DNA from: Hydrogenophilales bacterium 16-61-112
GTDB taxonomy: Bacteria; Pseudomonadota; Gammaproteobacteria; Burkholderiales; Thiobacillaceae
NCBI GenBank assembly: GCA_002257045.1
Contig: NCHD01000010.1
Location: 1 to 55,219, forward strand
Direction: 5' to 3'
DNA: 55,219 bases
Shown: positions 34,710 through 44,391 of the stretch, one piece after another
How positions within the stretch are numbered: position 1 is the stretch's first letter
Layout of the letters: each line of letters begins with the position of its first letter
Notes under the pieces: generated by a model
Database searches by the model: none
What the model was told of the DNA's origin: nothing
What the model saw: the letters and a program-made list of their open reading frames with translations, nothing else
Translations under genes and position numbers: made by a program

Positions 34710-36311
34710 TCATTTCACCACCGGTGCCGTTTCAAAGGTGTGATACGGCGCAGGCGAAGGCAGCGTCCACTCCAGCCCCTCGGCACCTTCCCACACGCGG
34801 TCGGTTGCCTTGACGCCACCGCGAGCGGCCTTCAGCACCACCACCAGGAAAATCAGCTGGCTGAAGCCGAATATGAACGCGCCCACTGTTGCGATCTGAT
34901 TGAACTCGGTGAACTGCAGCGCATAGTCGGGAATACGGCGCGGCATGCCGGCAAGGCCCAAGAAATGCATCGGGAAGAACACGATATTCATGCCTATCAC
35001 CGACAGCCAGAAGTGCCATTTGCCAAGCGTCTCGTCATACATGTGGCCGCTCCATTTAGGCAGCCAGTAGTAAATGCCGGCGAAGATCGAGAACAGCGCA
35101 CCCGACACCAGCACGTAATGGAAATGCGCCACCACGTAATAGGTATCGTGCAACTGGATGTCGACCGGCGCGATCGCCAGCACCAGACCGGAAAAGCCGC
35201 CAATCGTAAACAGGCAGACGAAGGCGATGGCAAACAGCATCGGTGTTTCGAAGGTCATCGAGCCCTTCCACATCGTGGCCACCCAGTTGAACACCTTCAC
35301 CCCGGTCGGCACCGCGATCAGCATGGTCGAAAACATGAAGAACAGCTGCGCGGCCGCGGGCATGCCCACCGAGAACATGTGGTGCGCCCAGACAATAAAC
35401 GACAGGATCGCAATCGACGCTGTCGCATACACCATCGAGGCGTACCCGAATAGCGGCTTGCGCGCGAAGGTTGGAATGATGCTGGAGACGATGCCGAACG
35501 CGGGCAAGATCAGGATGTACACCTCGGGGTGGGCAAAGAACCAGAAAATATGCTGGAACATCACCGGGTCGCCGCCACCGGCGGCATTAAAAAAGCTGGT
35601 GCCGAAATTGCGGTCGGTCAGCAGCATGGTCACCGCCCCCGCCAGCACCGGCATGGTGGCGATCAGCAGGTACGCGGTGATTAGCCAGGTCCAGCAAAAC
35701 AGTGGCATTTTCATCAACGTAAGGCCGGGCGCACGCATGTTGAGAATGGTGGTGATGATGTTGATCGACCCCATGATCGACGACAGCCCCATGATGTGGA
35801 CCGCCAGAATCGTCAGGTCATAGGAAATGCCGCCCTGGATGAACAGCGGCGGATACATGGTCCAGCCGCCCGCGACCGCACCGCCGGGAAGCAGGAAGGA
35901 GCCCATCAGCAGCACGCCGGCCACCGGCAAAATCCAGAATGCCCAGTTGTTCATGCGCGGGAACGCCATGTCGGGCGCGCCCAGCATCAGCGGAATCTGC
36001 CAGTTCGCAAAGCCCGAGAAGGCCGGCATGATCACGCCGAAAATCATGATCAGGCCGTGCATGGTGGTGAGTTGGTTGAAGAAATCCGGATTGGTCAACT
36101 GCAGCCCGGGCTGAAACAGCTCGGCGCGGATCAGCAGCGCCATCGAACCGGCGGTAAACAGCATGATCAGCGAAAACCACAAGTACAGCGAACCGATGTC
36201 CTTGTGGTTGGTTGTGGTGAGCCAGCGCATCATCCCGGAGGGCGGCGCATGATGGCCGTGGTCACCGTGGCTGTGGTCGTCGTGGCCGTGTGCGTGTGCT
36301 GCATCAGTCAT
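34710..36311 (-). CDS. ctaD: Cytochrome c oxidase subunit I (caa3/aa3 type)
   Basis: The 533-residue catalytic subunit with haem a, haem a3 and CuB, twelve helices. Key motifs: TTNHKDIGSLYLW, HPEVYILILPAFGIVS (CuB His and the cross-linked Tyr), IVWAHHMFSVGM, and DTYYVVAHFHYVLVSGA (haem ligands). The N-terminus carries a His-rich stretch (HAHGHDDHSHGDHGHH). The frame is open further upstream, but AGGAG nine bases before the ATG at 36311 and the family N-terminus support this start. It follows ctaC with a 23 bp gap. The His-rich head could bind metal; that is inference. Confidence 0.96.
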   Translation of the reverse strand: MTDAAHAHGHDDHSHGDHGHHAPPSGMMRWLTTTNHKDIGSLYLWFSLIMLFTAGSMALLIRAELFQPGLQLTNPDFFNQLTTMHGLIMIFGVIMPAFSGFANWQIPLMLGAPDMAFPRMNNWAFWILPVAGVLLMGSFLLPGGAVAGGWTMYPPLFIQGGISYDLTILAVHIMGLSSIMGSINIITTILNMRAPGLTLMKMPLFCWTWLITAYLLIATMPVLAGAVTMLLTDRNFGTSFFNAAGGGDPVMFQHIFWFFAHPEVYILILPAFGIVSSIIPTFARKPLFGYASMVYATASIAILSFIVWAHHMFSVGMPAAAQLFFMFSTMLIAVPTGVKVFNWVATMWKGSMTFETPMLFAIAFVCLFTIGGFSGLVLAIAPVDIQLHDTYYVVAHFHYVLVSGALFSIFAGIYYWLPKWSGHMYDETLGKWHFWLSVIGMNIVFFPMHFLGLAGMPRRIPDYALQFTEFNQIATVGAFIFGFSQLIFLVVVLKAARGGVKATDRVWEGAEGLEWTLPSPAPYHTFETAPVVK

Positions 36312-36334
36312 GTTTAGGCTCTCCTGACGGGTAT

Positions 36335-37483
36335 TCATGGCGCGGCGGGAGCGGCAGCTTCTGCGCCCCCGCGTGCGGCGGCGATCTGGGCGGGTTGCAC
36401 TGCGTCGCCGGTCTTGTTGTCCCAGGCATTGCGCTGGTAAGTCACGACTGCGGCGATGTCCGCATCGGACAATTGCCCACCGAACGCCGCCATGGCGGTG
36501 CCAGGGCGGCCATTCAGCACCGTGCTGATGTGTGCGTCGACCGGTCCGGTTGCCACTTTTGAACCATTGATCGGAAGAAACACGCCGGGAAGCCCCATGC
36601 CGTCGGCCTGGTGGCAGGCCGCACAGTTGGCGGCGTAGACTTTTTCGCCGCGCGCCATCAACTCGGCCTGATCGAAGGTTTTGCCATCGTCGGCGGCGGC
36701 CGTCGTTGCGGCGCCCTTTTTCTTGTCCAGCCAGATTTTGTAATCGGCTTCCGACACCACCTCGACCACGATCGGCATGAAGCCGTGATCCTTGCCGCAC
36801 AACTCGACGCACTGGCCTCGATAGGTACCGATCTTGTCGGCCTTGAACCAGCTGTCACGGATAAAGCCGGGAATGGCGTCCTGCTTTGCGCCGAGTGCGG
36901 GCACCCACCAGGAATGAATCACGTCGTTGGCGGTGATCAGCAGACGCACCCGCTTGCCGACCGGCACCACCATCGGCTCGTCGACTTCCAGCAGATAATG
37001 TTCCCCCTTGGTGGCTGTGCCTTCGATCTGGTCGCGCGGGGTGGAAAGCGTGCTGTAAAAACTGACACCATCATTGAGATAGGTGTAGCCCCACTTCCAC
37101 TGATAGCCGGTGACCTTGATTGACATGTCGGGGTTGCTGGTGTCCTTCATGTCGATCACCACCCGGGCTGCCGGGTAGGCCATGCCCATCAGGATCACGA
37201 ACGGGATCACCGTCCAGATCACTTCAACCGTGGTGTTTTCGTGGAAGTTAGCGGCCTTGTGGCCAACCGATTTGCGGTGCTTCAGCAGCGAATAGAACAT
37301 CGCACCGAACACCACGATGAAAATGCCCAGACACACCAGCATGATCAGGTTGTGCAACTGGAATACGTCCTGCGCCACCTTGCTTGCCGGCACTTGCAGG
37401 TTGTAAGCGTATTCCGCCCGAACCGGCAGGCTCGCAGCCCATGCCGTACCTGCCATTGCTGCCCGTTGCCACTTGCTCGTCAT
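36335..37483 (-). CDS. ctaC: Cytochrome c oxidase subunit II with fused cytochrome c domain
   Basis: A 382-residue subunit. After a signal sequence come two helices, then the cupredoxin domain with the CuA motif CVELCGKDHGFMPI and the preceding HSWWVPALG. The C-terminal third is a cytochrome c domain (CAACHQADGMGLPG), making this a caa3-type oxidase that can take electrons directly from soluble cytochromes. Residues 360-382 are an Ala-rich tail. The start was set at ATG 37483 because the signal peptide begins there; a second ATG at 37504 is possible and the Shine-Dalgarno evidence is not decisive. It heads the ctaC-ctaD-ctaG-ctaE operon; the AT-rich stretch at 37688-37735 is a likely promoter zone. 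Confidence 0.94.
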   Translation of the reverse strand: MTSKWQRAAMAGTAWAASLPVRAEYAYNLQVPASKVAQDVFQLHNLIMLVCLGIFIVVFGAMFYSLLKHRKSVGHKAANFHENTTVEVIWTVIPFVILMGMAYPAARVVIDMKDTSNPDMSIKVTGYQWKWGYTYLNDGVSFYSTLSTPRDQIEGTATKGEHYLLEVDEPMVVPVGKRVRLLITANDVIHSWWVPALGAKQDAIPGFIRDSWFKADKIGTYRGQCVELCGKDHGFMPIVVEVVSEADYKIWLDKKKGAATTAAADDGKTFDQAELMARGEKVYAANCAACHQADGMGLPGVFLPINGSKVATGPVDAHISTVLNGRPGTAMAAFGGQLSDADIAAVVTYQRNAWDNKTGDAVQPAQIAAARGGAEAAAPAAP

Positions 37484-37731
37484 CGCGCGCCCCCGTCCTC
37501 TCATCGCTGTTATGGGTCGATGTCGCGGCGCATGTTATCGGTATGCCGCAACCTGTGCCGCACCACCCGACTTCACTCGCGCTTGGACTCACAGCGAAAT
37601 CAAGGCCGGAAACCAGCAAACCGGATGCGGCAATCTGCCACGGACAGTACACGATGCCTCTGCTCCAAACAAGACAGAACAGGTCTTTAACTTATTGATT
37701 TAATTATTAAATATCGTTATTCAAGAGTATT

Positions 37732-38406
37732 CTAAGATACTAACGCATCAGGAATCGTCAACCACTCCAGCGCGTTTGCATCCCGGATCGGCGCAGCCGA
37801 AAACGCCTGTACGCCGAGACAGGGCGCAGGCAAACGAGCGTGCAAGGTGTCCAGGTTGCCTGCCAGGCTGAGCATCGCGGGGTCGATCATGTTGCCCACC
37901 CAGCCCGCCCAGGGCAGGTCTTGCCGACCGATCGACTCGACCGTGAGCAGCGCATGATTGAGGCAGCCCAGCCGCATTCCGACCACCAGCACGACCGGCA
38001 AACCGAGCGCGTGCGCCAGGTCCGCCATGTCCTCGCGTTCATTCAAAGGCACGCGCCAGCCGCCCGCGCCCTCCACCACCACCACATCGGCAGCCGCCGC
38101 GAGTCGCGCATAGGCGGCCAGGATAACGGGCAACTCGATCCGGATGCCGGCCTGCTCCGCGGCGAGATGCGGCGCAATCGGCGGCGCGAAGGAATAGGGA
38201 TTGACGTCGCGCAGGTCGGCGCACACGTTGGCTGCCTGCAGCAGCGCGCTGACGTCTTCGTTCATCTCGCCCGGCTCGCTGCCCGCTGCCACAGGCTTCA
38301 TCGCTGCCACCCGCAAGCCTTGAGCGCGCAGCGCATGAATCAGTGCCACTGCCACCCGAGTCTTGCCGACGCCGGTGTCGGTGCCGGTGACGAACAGGCC
38401 ACTCAT
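37732..38406 (-). CDS. bioD: Dethiobiotin synthetase
   Basis: A 224-residue ATP-dependent enzyme closing the ureido ring of dethiobiotin from diaminopelargonate and CO2. The P-loop GTDTGVGKT starts at residue 7 and the conserved KPVAAGS and VVEGAGGW motifs follow. It overlaps bioC by four bases and is the last gene of the biotin operon. No clear terminator is visible in the AT-rich DNA after it. Confidence 0.95.
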   Translation of the reverse strand: MSGLFVTGTDTGVGKTRVAVALIHALRAQGLRVAAMKPVAAGSEPGEMNEDVSALLQAANVCADLRDVNPYSFAPPIAPHLAAEQAGIRIELPVILAAYARLAAAADVVVVEGAGGWRVPLNEREDMADLAHALGLPVVLVVGMRLGCLNHALLTVESIGRQDLPWAGWVGNMIDPAMLSLAGNLDTLHARLPAPCLGVQAFSAAPIRDANALEWLTIPDALVS

Positions 38407-39323
38407 GCCAGCCCAGCCTTGTGACGGCGCTGGTTGATGTTGAACTGGACCACCTGCCGCCCATCTTCGCGCTGCTTTTTATCGCCGACCCAGGCATGAC
38501 CGTAAATCACCTCGTAGGTGGCGGGCAGGCGTCCGGCCTGGCGCAACGCGTCGTAGGCCTGCTCCAGCTTCGCCCACGCCGATTTGCCGAGCAGACCGCG
38601 CTTGCGTGACGCTGCCGCATTGTGCGCACCGATGCCCTTGAGGTCTCTCATCAGGGTTTTCAGGTCGGCGTAGGTCAGCGTCAGCATGTCCATTTCCATC
38701 ACCGGACTGACAAAGCCCGCATGCACCAGCATGTCGCCGATGTCATGCAAGTCGACGAAGCGGTTGACGTGCGGCGCGTCGTCGACCGCTGCGAAGGTGG
38801 TGCGCAACTCCTTCAGGGTGTCGGGGCCGAAAGTGGCAAAAATCAGCAGGCCGCCGGGCGCCATCACGCGGTGAAAATCCTTGAGGGTGGCGTCGAGATC
38901 GCCTGCCCATTGCAGGGCAAGGCTGGACCACAGCAGGTTGACGCTGCTGCTCGCCAGCGGCAGGCGCTCCATGTCAGCACACAGGGTGTGGGTGAGCTGT
39001 GAGCGGTCAGCGCTGAGCAGACCCAGCGCCCGCTGGGTCCAGTTAGGCTGCGGTAGTCGCGCACGCGCAGCCTTCAGCATCGCCGGGGCGAGGTCGAGCG
39101 CACAGAGCTCGGCCGTGGCATAGCGCTCGCGCAGGTGCGCCAGCCCGTAGCCGGTGCCGCAGCCGACATCCAGCACCCGTTCGGGCTGCAGCGTCATGAA
39201 ATCGAGCCGCTCGAGCAGGCGGTCGCACACTTCGCGCTGCAATACCGCATGCGCGTCGTAATGGGCGGCGGCCTGGTCGAACGCGCGCCGAATTTCACGG
39301 GGATCGAGTTCGCGTTCAGCCAT
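38403..39323 (-). CDS. bioC: Malonyl-ACP O-methyltransferase BioC
   Basis: A 306-residue SAM-dependent methyltransferase that methylates malonyl-ACP to start pimelate synthesis. Motif I is VLDVGCGTGYGLAHL, with LCALDLAPAML and the later MAPGGLLIFATFGPDTLKEL typical for BioC. The start at 39323 was chosen because MAERELDPREIRRAFDQAAAHYD is the usual N-terminus and GGGAG lies ten bases upstream. It overlaps the bioH end by 8 bp and bioD by 4 bp. Confidence 0.95.
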   Translation of the reverse strand: MAERELDPREIRRAFDQAAAHYDAHAVLQREVCDRLLERLDFMTLQPERVLDVGCGTGYGLAHLRERYATAELCALDLAPAMLKAARARLPQPNWTQRALGLLSADRSQLTHTLCADMERLPLASSSVNLLWSSLALQWAGDLDATLKDFHRVMAPGGLLIFATFGPDTLKELRTTFAAVDDAPHVNRFVDLHDIGDMLVHAGFVSPVMEMDMLTLTYADLKTLMRDLKGIGAHNAAASRKRGLLGKSAWAKLEQAYDALRQAGRLPATYEVIYGHAWVGDKKQREDGRQVVQFNINQRRHKAGLA

Positions 39324-40065
39324 GCGCCGCAAACTCCCGGATCGCCGCCGCCACGTCGGCACTATGTGACACCTGCGGCGCATGGGCCGCGCGCGGCAGA
39401 ACCTGCAGGCGCGCGTTCGGCAGATGCGTCGCCAGCCAGTCGCCCGCTGCGGGCGGCGTCAAGGTGTCGAGCGCGCCATGCAGCACCAGCGTGGGCTGGT
39501 TCAGCTGCGGCAGGCTGGCCCGCAGATCAGTGTCGCGCAGGATATCCAGCCCGCTTGCCAGCGCCCCGGCATCCGCCTGCGGCACCAAAGCGAACGCCTG
39601 CCGCAAGCGCTGCAGCACGGTTTTCTGCTCAGCCATGCCGCGCGTCTGCAGGCTGAGAAAGCGCAATAGGGTGGCGTCCGGGTCGGCGATCAGGCTGCTG
39701 CCGAATGCCTCCAGATCGGCTCGCGCCATGCCGGCCGGCCACGCGGCGGTCGCCACAAACGCGGGCGTGGAGGCCAGCAGCACCAGCCGCGAAATGGTCT
39801 GCGGATGATCGAGCGCCGCGCGCATCGCCACCTGACCGCCGAGCGACCAGCCGAGCAGCGTGCTCTGTGGCGGCAATTGCTGCGCCAGATCGTCCGACCA
39901 GCTCTGCAGCGTGTTGTGCGGCAGCGCAGCGCGGCCGCCATGCCCGGGCAGGCTGAGTACGTGCAGTTCAAAGTCGTCCGCCAGCCATTCCGCCAGCGGA
40001 TCGAACACGCGCGCATTCATGCCCCAGCCATGCAGCATGGCGAGGTGCGGTTTAGGCAAGCGCAT
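39316..40065 (-). CDS. bioH: Pimeloyl-ACP methyl ester esterase BioH
   Basis: A 249-residue alpha/beta hydrolase removing the methyl group from pimeloyl-ACP methyl ester. The oxyanion loop HGWGMN, nucleophile elbow GWSLGGQ, the Asp in GALDTLTPP and the His in AAHAPQVSH form a complete catalytic set. It overlaps bioF by 14 bp and bioC by 8 bp, consistent with one translationally coupled operon. Confidence 0.95.
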   Translation of the reverse strand: MRLPKPHLAMLHGWGMNARVFDPLAEWLADDFELHVLSLPGHGGRAALPHNTLQSWSDDLAQQLPPQSTLLGWSLGGQVAMRAALDHPQTISRLVLLASTPAFVATAAWPAGMARADLEAFGSSLIADPDATLLRFLSLQTRGMAEQKTVLQRLRQAFALVPQADAGALASGLDILRDTDLRASLPQLNQPTLVLHGALDTLTPPAAGDWLATHLPNARLQVLPRAAHAPQVSHSADVAAAIREFAAHG

Positions 40066-41212
40066 GCAACGACTCGATCAATTGCGCGACATCGTCCGCG
40101 CTGTGCGCCGCCGACAGGGTGATGCGCAGCCGCGCGGTATTGGCCGGCACCGTCGGCGTGCGGATCGCGGGGACCAGCAGGCCGCGCTGCAACAGTATTT
40201 GGGACGCGCTCACGGCGTCGGCATTCGTTCCGATCAGCAGCGGCTGGATCGGCGTGGCGGACGCCATCAACTCGCCGAGCTTCAGCCCAGCCAGGCCGCT
40301 GCGCAGTTGCACGATGTGGCTGCGCAGGCGCGCGCGCCGGGCCTCGCCCGTCTCGATCTGGCGCAGGCTTTCCAGCAGACACGCCGCCAGCATCGGTGGC
40401 GAAGCGGTGGTGTAAATGTAGGGGCGCGCACGCTGCACCAGCCAGTCGATCACCGCCGCATGCGCCGCCACGGTTGCACCGGACACGCCCGCCGCCTTGC
40501 CGAGCGTGGCGAGATAAATCACGCGATCGCTGACGCGCGCCCGTTCGGTGAGGCCGCCACGGCCATCGTTCAGCACGCCAAAGCCGTGCGCGTCGTCGAG
40601 ATACAGCCAGGCGTCATGGCGTTCGGCCAGATCGAGCATCGCATCCACCGGCGCGATGTCGCCGTCCATGCTGAACACCAGATCGGACACGATGAGCTTG
40701 TCCTGCGCGCCACTCTTCGCCAATTGGCTTTCGAGCTGCGCCAGATCACCGTGGCGATAGCGCGTTAACGTCGCGCCGGAGAGCTGCGCAGCGTCGACCA
40801 GCGAAGCGTGATTGAGTTTGTCGCCAAACACTTCGCCGTGACGATTGACCAGCGCGGTGAGCACGGCCAGATTGGCCAGGTAGCCGGTGGAAAACAGCAG
40901 CGCGGCCGGCTTGCCGACGAAGCGCGCAAACGCGGTTTCGAAATCCTGGTGAAACCGGTGGTGACCGCTGATGAGGTGCGCCGCACCCGCGCCGACGCCG
41001 CATTGGTCGAGCGCGGCGTGGCCCGCAGCGACCAGCGCCGGATCCGCCGCGAGGCCGAGATAATCGTTGCTGCAAAACGAGACCACGCGCTGGCCGTTGA
41101 TCGTGACATGCGCGCCCTGCGCGCCGTCGAGCAGCAATCGCCTGCGCTCGAGGTGATCCGCCTTCAGCGACACCAGCCCCTGCTGCAGGCGGGTCAACGC
41201 GCCAAAACTCAC
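40052..41212 (-). CDS. bioF: 8-amino-7-oxononanoate synthase BioF
   Basis: A 386-residue PLP enzyme joining pimeloyl-ACP and alanine. Motifs: [38 protein letters not shown], and the PLP lysine in [14 protein letters not shown]. The frame stays open upstream to 41326, but a GTG at 41212 overlaps the bioB stop by four bases (GTGA) and gives the normal family length. I therefore prefer the GTG start. Confidence 0.93.
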   Translation of the reverse strand: MSFGALTRLQQGLVSLKADHLERRRLLLDGAQGAHVTINGQRVVSFCSNDYLGLAADPALVAAGHAALDQCGVGAGAAHLISGHHRFHQDFETAFARFVGKPAALLFSTGYLANLAVLTALVNRHGEVFGDKLNHASLVDAAQLSGATLTRYRHGDLAQLESQLAKSGAQDKLIVSDLVFSMDGDIAPVDAMLDLAERHDAWLYLDDAHGFGVLNDGRGGLTERARVSDRVIYLATLGKAAGVSGATVAAHAAVIDWLVQRARPYIYTTASPPMLAACLLESLRQIETGEARRARLRSHIVQLRSGLAGLKLGELMASATPIQPLLIGTNADAVSASQILLQRGLLVPAIRTPTVPANTARLRITLSAAHSADDVAQLIESLHALA

Positions 41213-42162
41213 AGTGCCGTTAATCCCAGCGTATCGAACAGGCGCTGGTCGCGCTCCCATTCCGGGTTGCCGGTGGTGAGCAGCTTTTCGCCGTAGAAAA
41301 TCGAATTGGCGCCGGCGAGGAAGCACAGCGCCTGCACCGCATCACTCATCTGCTGGCGGCCGGCCGACAGGCGCACGAAACTCTTCGGCAGGCTGATCCG
41401 CGCCACCGCGATGGTGCGCACGAATTCCAGCGGATCGAGCGCCTCGGTGTTGGCCAGCGGCGTGCCCTCCACCTGCACCAGCAGATTGATCGGCACCGAC
41501 TCCGGTTGCGGGTCGAGTGCCGCCAGTTGCGCGATCAGGCCGGCGCGCTGGGTCAGCGATTCGCCCAGGCCGACGATGCCGCCGCAGCACACATGCAGAT
41601 CGGCCTGACGCACGCGATCCAGCGTGTCGAGACGATCCTGGTACTGGCGCGTGGTGATGATGTCGCCGTAGAACTCGGGCGCGGTGTCGAGGTTGTGGTT
41701 GTAGTAATCGAGGCCGGCTGCTTTCAGCTGCTCGGCCTGGCCGTCCTTCAGCATCCCCAGCGTGGCGCAGGTTTCCAGCCCCAGCGCTTTCACTTCGCGC
41801 ACCATGTCGAGCACCGGATCGAGGTCGCGCTGCTTGGGGCCGCGCCACGCCGCGCCCATGCAGAAGCGCGAGGCGCCGGCCGCCTTGGCCGCTTTGGCGG
41901 CCGTCAGCACGTCGTCCAGATTCAGCAAGCCCTGGCTTTCCACCCCCGCGTCATAGCGCGCTGCCTGCGGGCAATAGCCGCAGTCCTCGGAACAGCCGCC
42001 GGTCTTGATCGACAGCAGGGTAGAGAGCTGCACGCGGTTGGGATCGAAGTGCGCACGATGCACGGTTTGCGCCTGGTACATCAGGTCGGCGAACGGCAGC
42101 CTGAACAGCGCTTCGATTTCGGCCACTGAGCGGCGCACCACGGGTTGAGTCATGTCATTCAT
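41209..42162 (-). CDS. bioB: Biotin synthase BioB
   Basis: A 317-residue radical-SAM enzyme inserting sulfur into dethiobiotin. The radical-SAM motif [12 protein letters not shown] binds the 4Fe-4S cluster; further conserved pieces are [25 protein letters not shown], and [11 protein letters not shown] (ligands of the 2Fe-2S cluster). It overlaps bioF by four bases and the upstream membrane protein gene by eight. Confidence 0.97.
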   Translation of the reverse strand: MNDMTQPVVRRSVAEIEALFRLPFADLMYQAQTVHRAHFDPNRVQLSTLLSIKTGGCSEDCGYCPQAARYDAGVESQGLLNLDDVLTAAKAAKAAGASRFCMGAAWRGPKQRDLDPVLDMVREVKALGLETCATLGMLKDGQAEQLKAAGLDYYNHNLDTAPEFYGDIITTRQYQDRLDTLDRVRQADLHVCCGGIVGLGESLTQRAGLIAQLAALDPQPESVPINLLVQVEGTPLANTEALDPLEFVRTIAVARISLPKSFVRLSAGRQQMSDAVQALCFLAGANSIFYGEKLLTTGNPEWERDQRLFDTLGLTAL

Positions 42163-42613
42163 TAATTGCCACCTCGATGGTCATATCCGCCCACGGCTCG
42201 CGCGCGGCCTTGTAAATATCAAACAGCGCCCACGGCACGATGATCGCCACCGCCAGTCCCAGCACCAGCATCAGCCCCTGCCAGCCGCCCAGCAGGTCGT
42301 AAATCACCGGCCCGATCACCACCAGGCTGCCCATCACGCCATAAAACCGGTAGCCTGCCCACTTGTTGTAATGCGAGGTCAGTGTGTTGGGATGGTGGGC
42401 GATACTGGCGTAAACGAAAATCGACGCGCCCAACCACAGCATCACCGGCGGCAGCGACAGCACGAACGGCAAAAAGCCGATGTTGTGACCGGCCAGCAGC
42501 TTGCCCAACAGCAGCGCGGTGAGTGAAACCAGCATCACGGCGACGGTTATCAGGTTGAACAACTGCGCGGCGAAACGGGAGGACGATGCAGTGATGACGC
42601 GTTTGGCTTTCAT
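42155..42613 (-). CDS. Unknown four-helix membrane protein heading the biotin operon
   Basis: A 152-residue hydrophobic protein with about four membrane segments ([88 protein letters not shown]). I do not recognise a family. Its end overlaps bioB by 8 bp, so it is co-transcribed with the biotin genes. A transport or biotin-related role would be a guess; it may simply share the promoter. It is divergent from comF with only 53 bp between. Confidence 0.8.
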   Translation of the reverse strand: MKAKRVITASSSRFAAQLFNLITVAVMLVSLTALLLGKLLAGHNIGFLPFVLSLPPVMLWLGASIFVYASIAHHPNTLTSHYNKWAGYRFYGVMGSLVVIGPVIYDLLGGWQGLMLVLGLAVAIIVPWALFDIYKAAREPWADMTIEVAINE

Positions 42614-42666
42614 GGACAGGATTGTCGGGCGCCCTCACCCACCTGTCAAATTTGCAGCGCTAAAAA

Positions 42667-43368
42667 TTGAACATCCGCTCATTTTTTAATCAGGTCATCG
42701 CACACACCTGTCTGTTGTGCGGGGCCCGTTCCGGCGTGCAATCCGTGTGCCGTGCCTGCCACGCCGAGCTGCCCTGGCAGCGCCAGCCCTTGTGCCCGCA
42801 ATGCGCCCTGCCCACCCCGGGCGGCGAAGTCTGCGGTGCCTGCCTTAAACATCTGCCCGCGTTCGACCGCACTCTCGCCGCGTTGACGTACGCTTTTCCG
42901 CTCGACCGGCTGATTCCGCGCCTGAAATATCACGGCCAGCTCAGCATTGCGCCTGCGCTGGCGAACTGCCTCAGCGAGGCCGTCGCCGTCCAGCCGCGCC
43001 CCGACTGGCTGATCCCGATGCCGCTACACTCGGCGCGCATCCGTGAGCGCGGGTTCAACCATGCCACCGAAATCGCCCGCGTCGTCGCCCGGCAACTCAG
43101 CCTGCGGCTCGACGCCACCCGCTGCCAGCGCATCCGCGACACCCCGCCGCAACAGGGGCTCAAACACGATGCCCGGCGGCGCAATGTGCGCGGCGCATTT
43201 ACCTGTACGGGAAACCTCGAGGACCAACACATCGCCCTCATCGACGACGTCATGACCACCGGCACCAGCCTCGATGAACTGGCGGCAACCCTGAAGCGCG
43301 CGGGTGCGCGCGAGGTGAGCTGCTGGGTGGTGGCGCGAACGCTGCCGCCCGGCGATCAAGGAAGATAG
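42667..43368 (+). CDS. comF: ComF-like phosphoribosyltransferase-fold protein
   Basis: A 233-residue protein of the ComF/GntX family linked to DNA uptake competence. The N-terminus has zinc-finger-type Cys pairs (CLLCGARSG, CRAC, CPQCALP, CGAC), and the C-terminal half has a type I PRTase fold with LIDDVMTTGTSLDELA as the PRPP-binding loop. A TAA lies immediately upstream in frame and no ATG precedes the Cys cluster, so the start must be the TTG at 42667 or a nearby rare codon. Confidence 0.85.
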   Translation: MNIRSFFNQVIAHTCLLCGARSGVQSVCRACHAELPWQRQPLCPQCALPTPGGEVCGACLKHLPAFDRTLAALTYAFPLDRLIPRLKYHGQLSIAPALANCLSEAVAVQPRPDWLIPMPLHSARIRERGFNHATEIARVVARQLSLRLDATRCQRIRDTPPQQGLKHDARRRNVRGAFTCTGNLEDQHIALIDDVMTTGTSLDELAATLKRAGAREVSCWVVARTLPPGDQGR

Positions 43369-43398
43369 GGCGTGCCGGCGATGCCGGGTGCGATGCGA

Positions 43399-44277
43399 TC
43401 AGGGTGCGATCGCCATGCCCTGTATCTGCTCATGCTTGCCGACACCCGACAGCCAGGTCGCCTCGCCCGTATCGAGATTGACGCGATACAAATGCGTACG
43501 GCTATCACCTTCGCGGCTGGCAGCAAGATAAGCGCTGTTGTTCACATCGGATATATCGAACGACACCGCCGTGACCGGGCCGGTTTTCAGCGAGCCGACA
43601 CTGAACACCTGACCGCCGTTGGGCGAGACCGCCGGCTCGACGCCTTCGCGGCTGCCCATGGTGACGAGGATGCCGCGCGCGCCGTCGATGGCGAAGTTGG
43701 TGGTGAGCTTGGCGTCTTTCTGGTTGTAGGTGTACGCCACGCCGTTGATCAGCGCAGGCCAGCCGGCATGGGCGTCGCCCGGGGCATACACCAGCGCGCC
43801 GTCGCGCTGGACGCCGTCGGCCCTGGGATCGGAATCTACCTGCGCGCCGCTGACCGGATGCGCACGCAGGTTGGTGCCATCAGTGAGCGCGACGCGCATG
43901 CGGTCGACCGTGGGGTTGAAATCAAAGCCGGTTTCGTTGGCCGGCAGCGTCAGGGGCATCTCGCCGACCGGGCTGGCCTGGGCGGTAGCCGTATCCAACG
44001 TATAGAGCCGGCCACTGGCCCCCAGCACGAACAGCACGCCATGCGACACGCGGAAATCGATGCCGCGCACCTTTTCATCCAGCCCGACGACCTTCTTGCG
44101 CGTCAGAATCTTGCGCGGATTGCCGGCCCGAAAACCCAGCAATTCGCCCTTGTCGTTGATGGCAAACAGCGATTCGTTGCCGGGCGGTTGTCGGGCCTCC
44201 AGCGTTTGCGCCTGAACCGTGCCAGCGGTTAACGCGGCCAACAGAGTGAACAAGGCGAGGGATAAACGACGAGACAT
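43399..44277 (-). CDS. Exported DUF4394 domain protein
   Basis: A 292-residue secreted protein with a Sec signal (LSLALFTLLAALTAGTVQAQ). The mature part is a repeat-type beta-rich domain recognisable as DUF4394: ALxxNxxGEL-like openings, LYTLDTATAQASPVGEM, GFDFNPTVDRMRV, TNLRAHPVSGAQ, YTYNQKDAKLTTNFAIDGARG. Function is unknown; propeller-like structure is likely. The ATG at 44277 was chosen because GGAG lies six bases upstream. It converges with comF and stands apart from neighbouring operons. Confidence 0.8.
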   Translation of the reverse strand: MSRRLSLALFTLLAALTAGTVQAQTLEARQPPGNESLFAINDKGELLGFRAGNPRKILTRKKVVGLDEKVRGIDFRVSHGVLFVLGASGRLYTLDTATAQASPVGEMPLTLPANETGFDFNPTVDRMRVALTDGTNLRAHPVSGAQVDSDPRADGVQRDGALVYAPGDAHAGWPALINGVAYTYNQKDAKLTTNFAIDGARGILVTMGSREGVEPAVSPNGGQVFSVGSLKTGPVTAVSFDISDVNNSAYLAASREGDSRTHLYRVNLDTGEATWLSGVGKHEQIQGMAIAP

Positions 44278-44391
44278 GGCGGGCTCCACTTTGGACAGGG
44301 AAACGTCAACAACGACGCCCCTGCAACAACATTTACCTTGTCAAAAACACGGTTATCCGGCTGCTTCCACCACCCCGGCTCTCGCCTGCGA

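Noticed and set aside
36312-36812. Upstream extension of ctaD to 36812
   Set aside because: It overlaps ctaC out of frame; the family N-terminus and AGGAG support 36311.
43372-44232. Plus-strand frame of 286 codons opposite the DUF4394 gene
   Set aside because: Antisense shadow; the minus-strand gene has a signal peptide, ribosome site and known domain.
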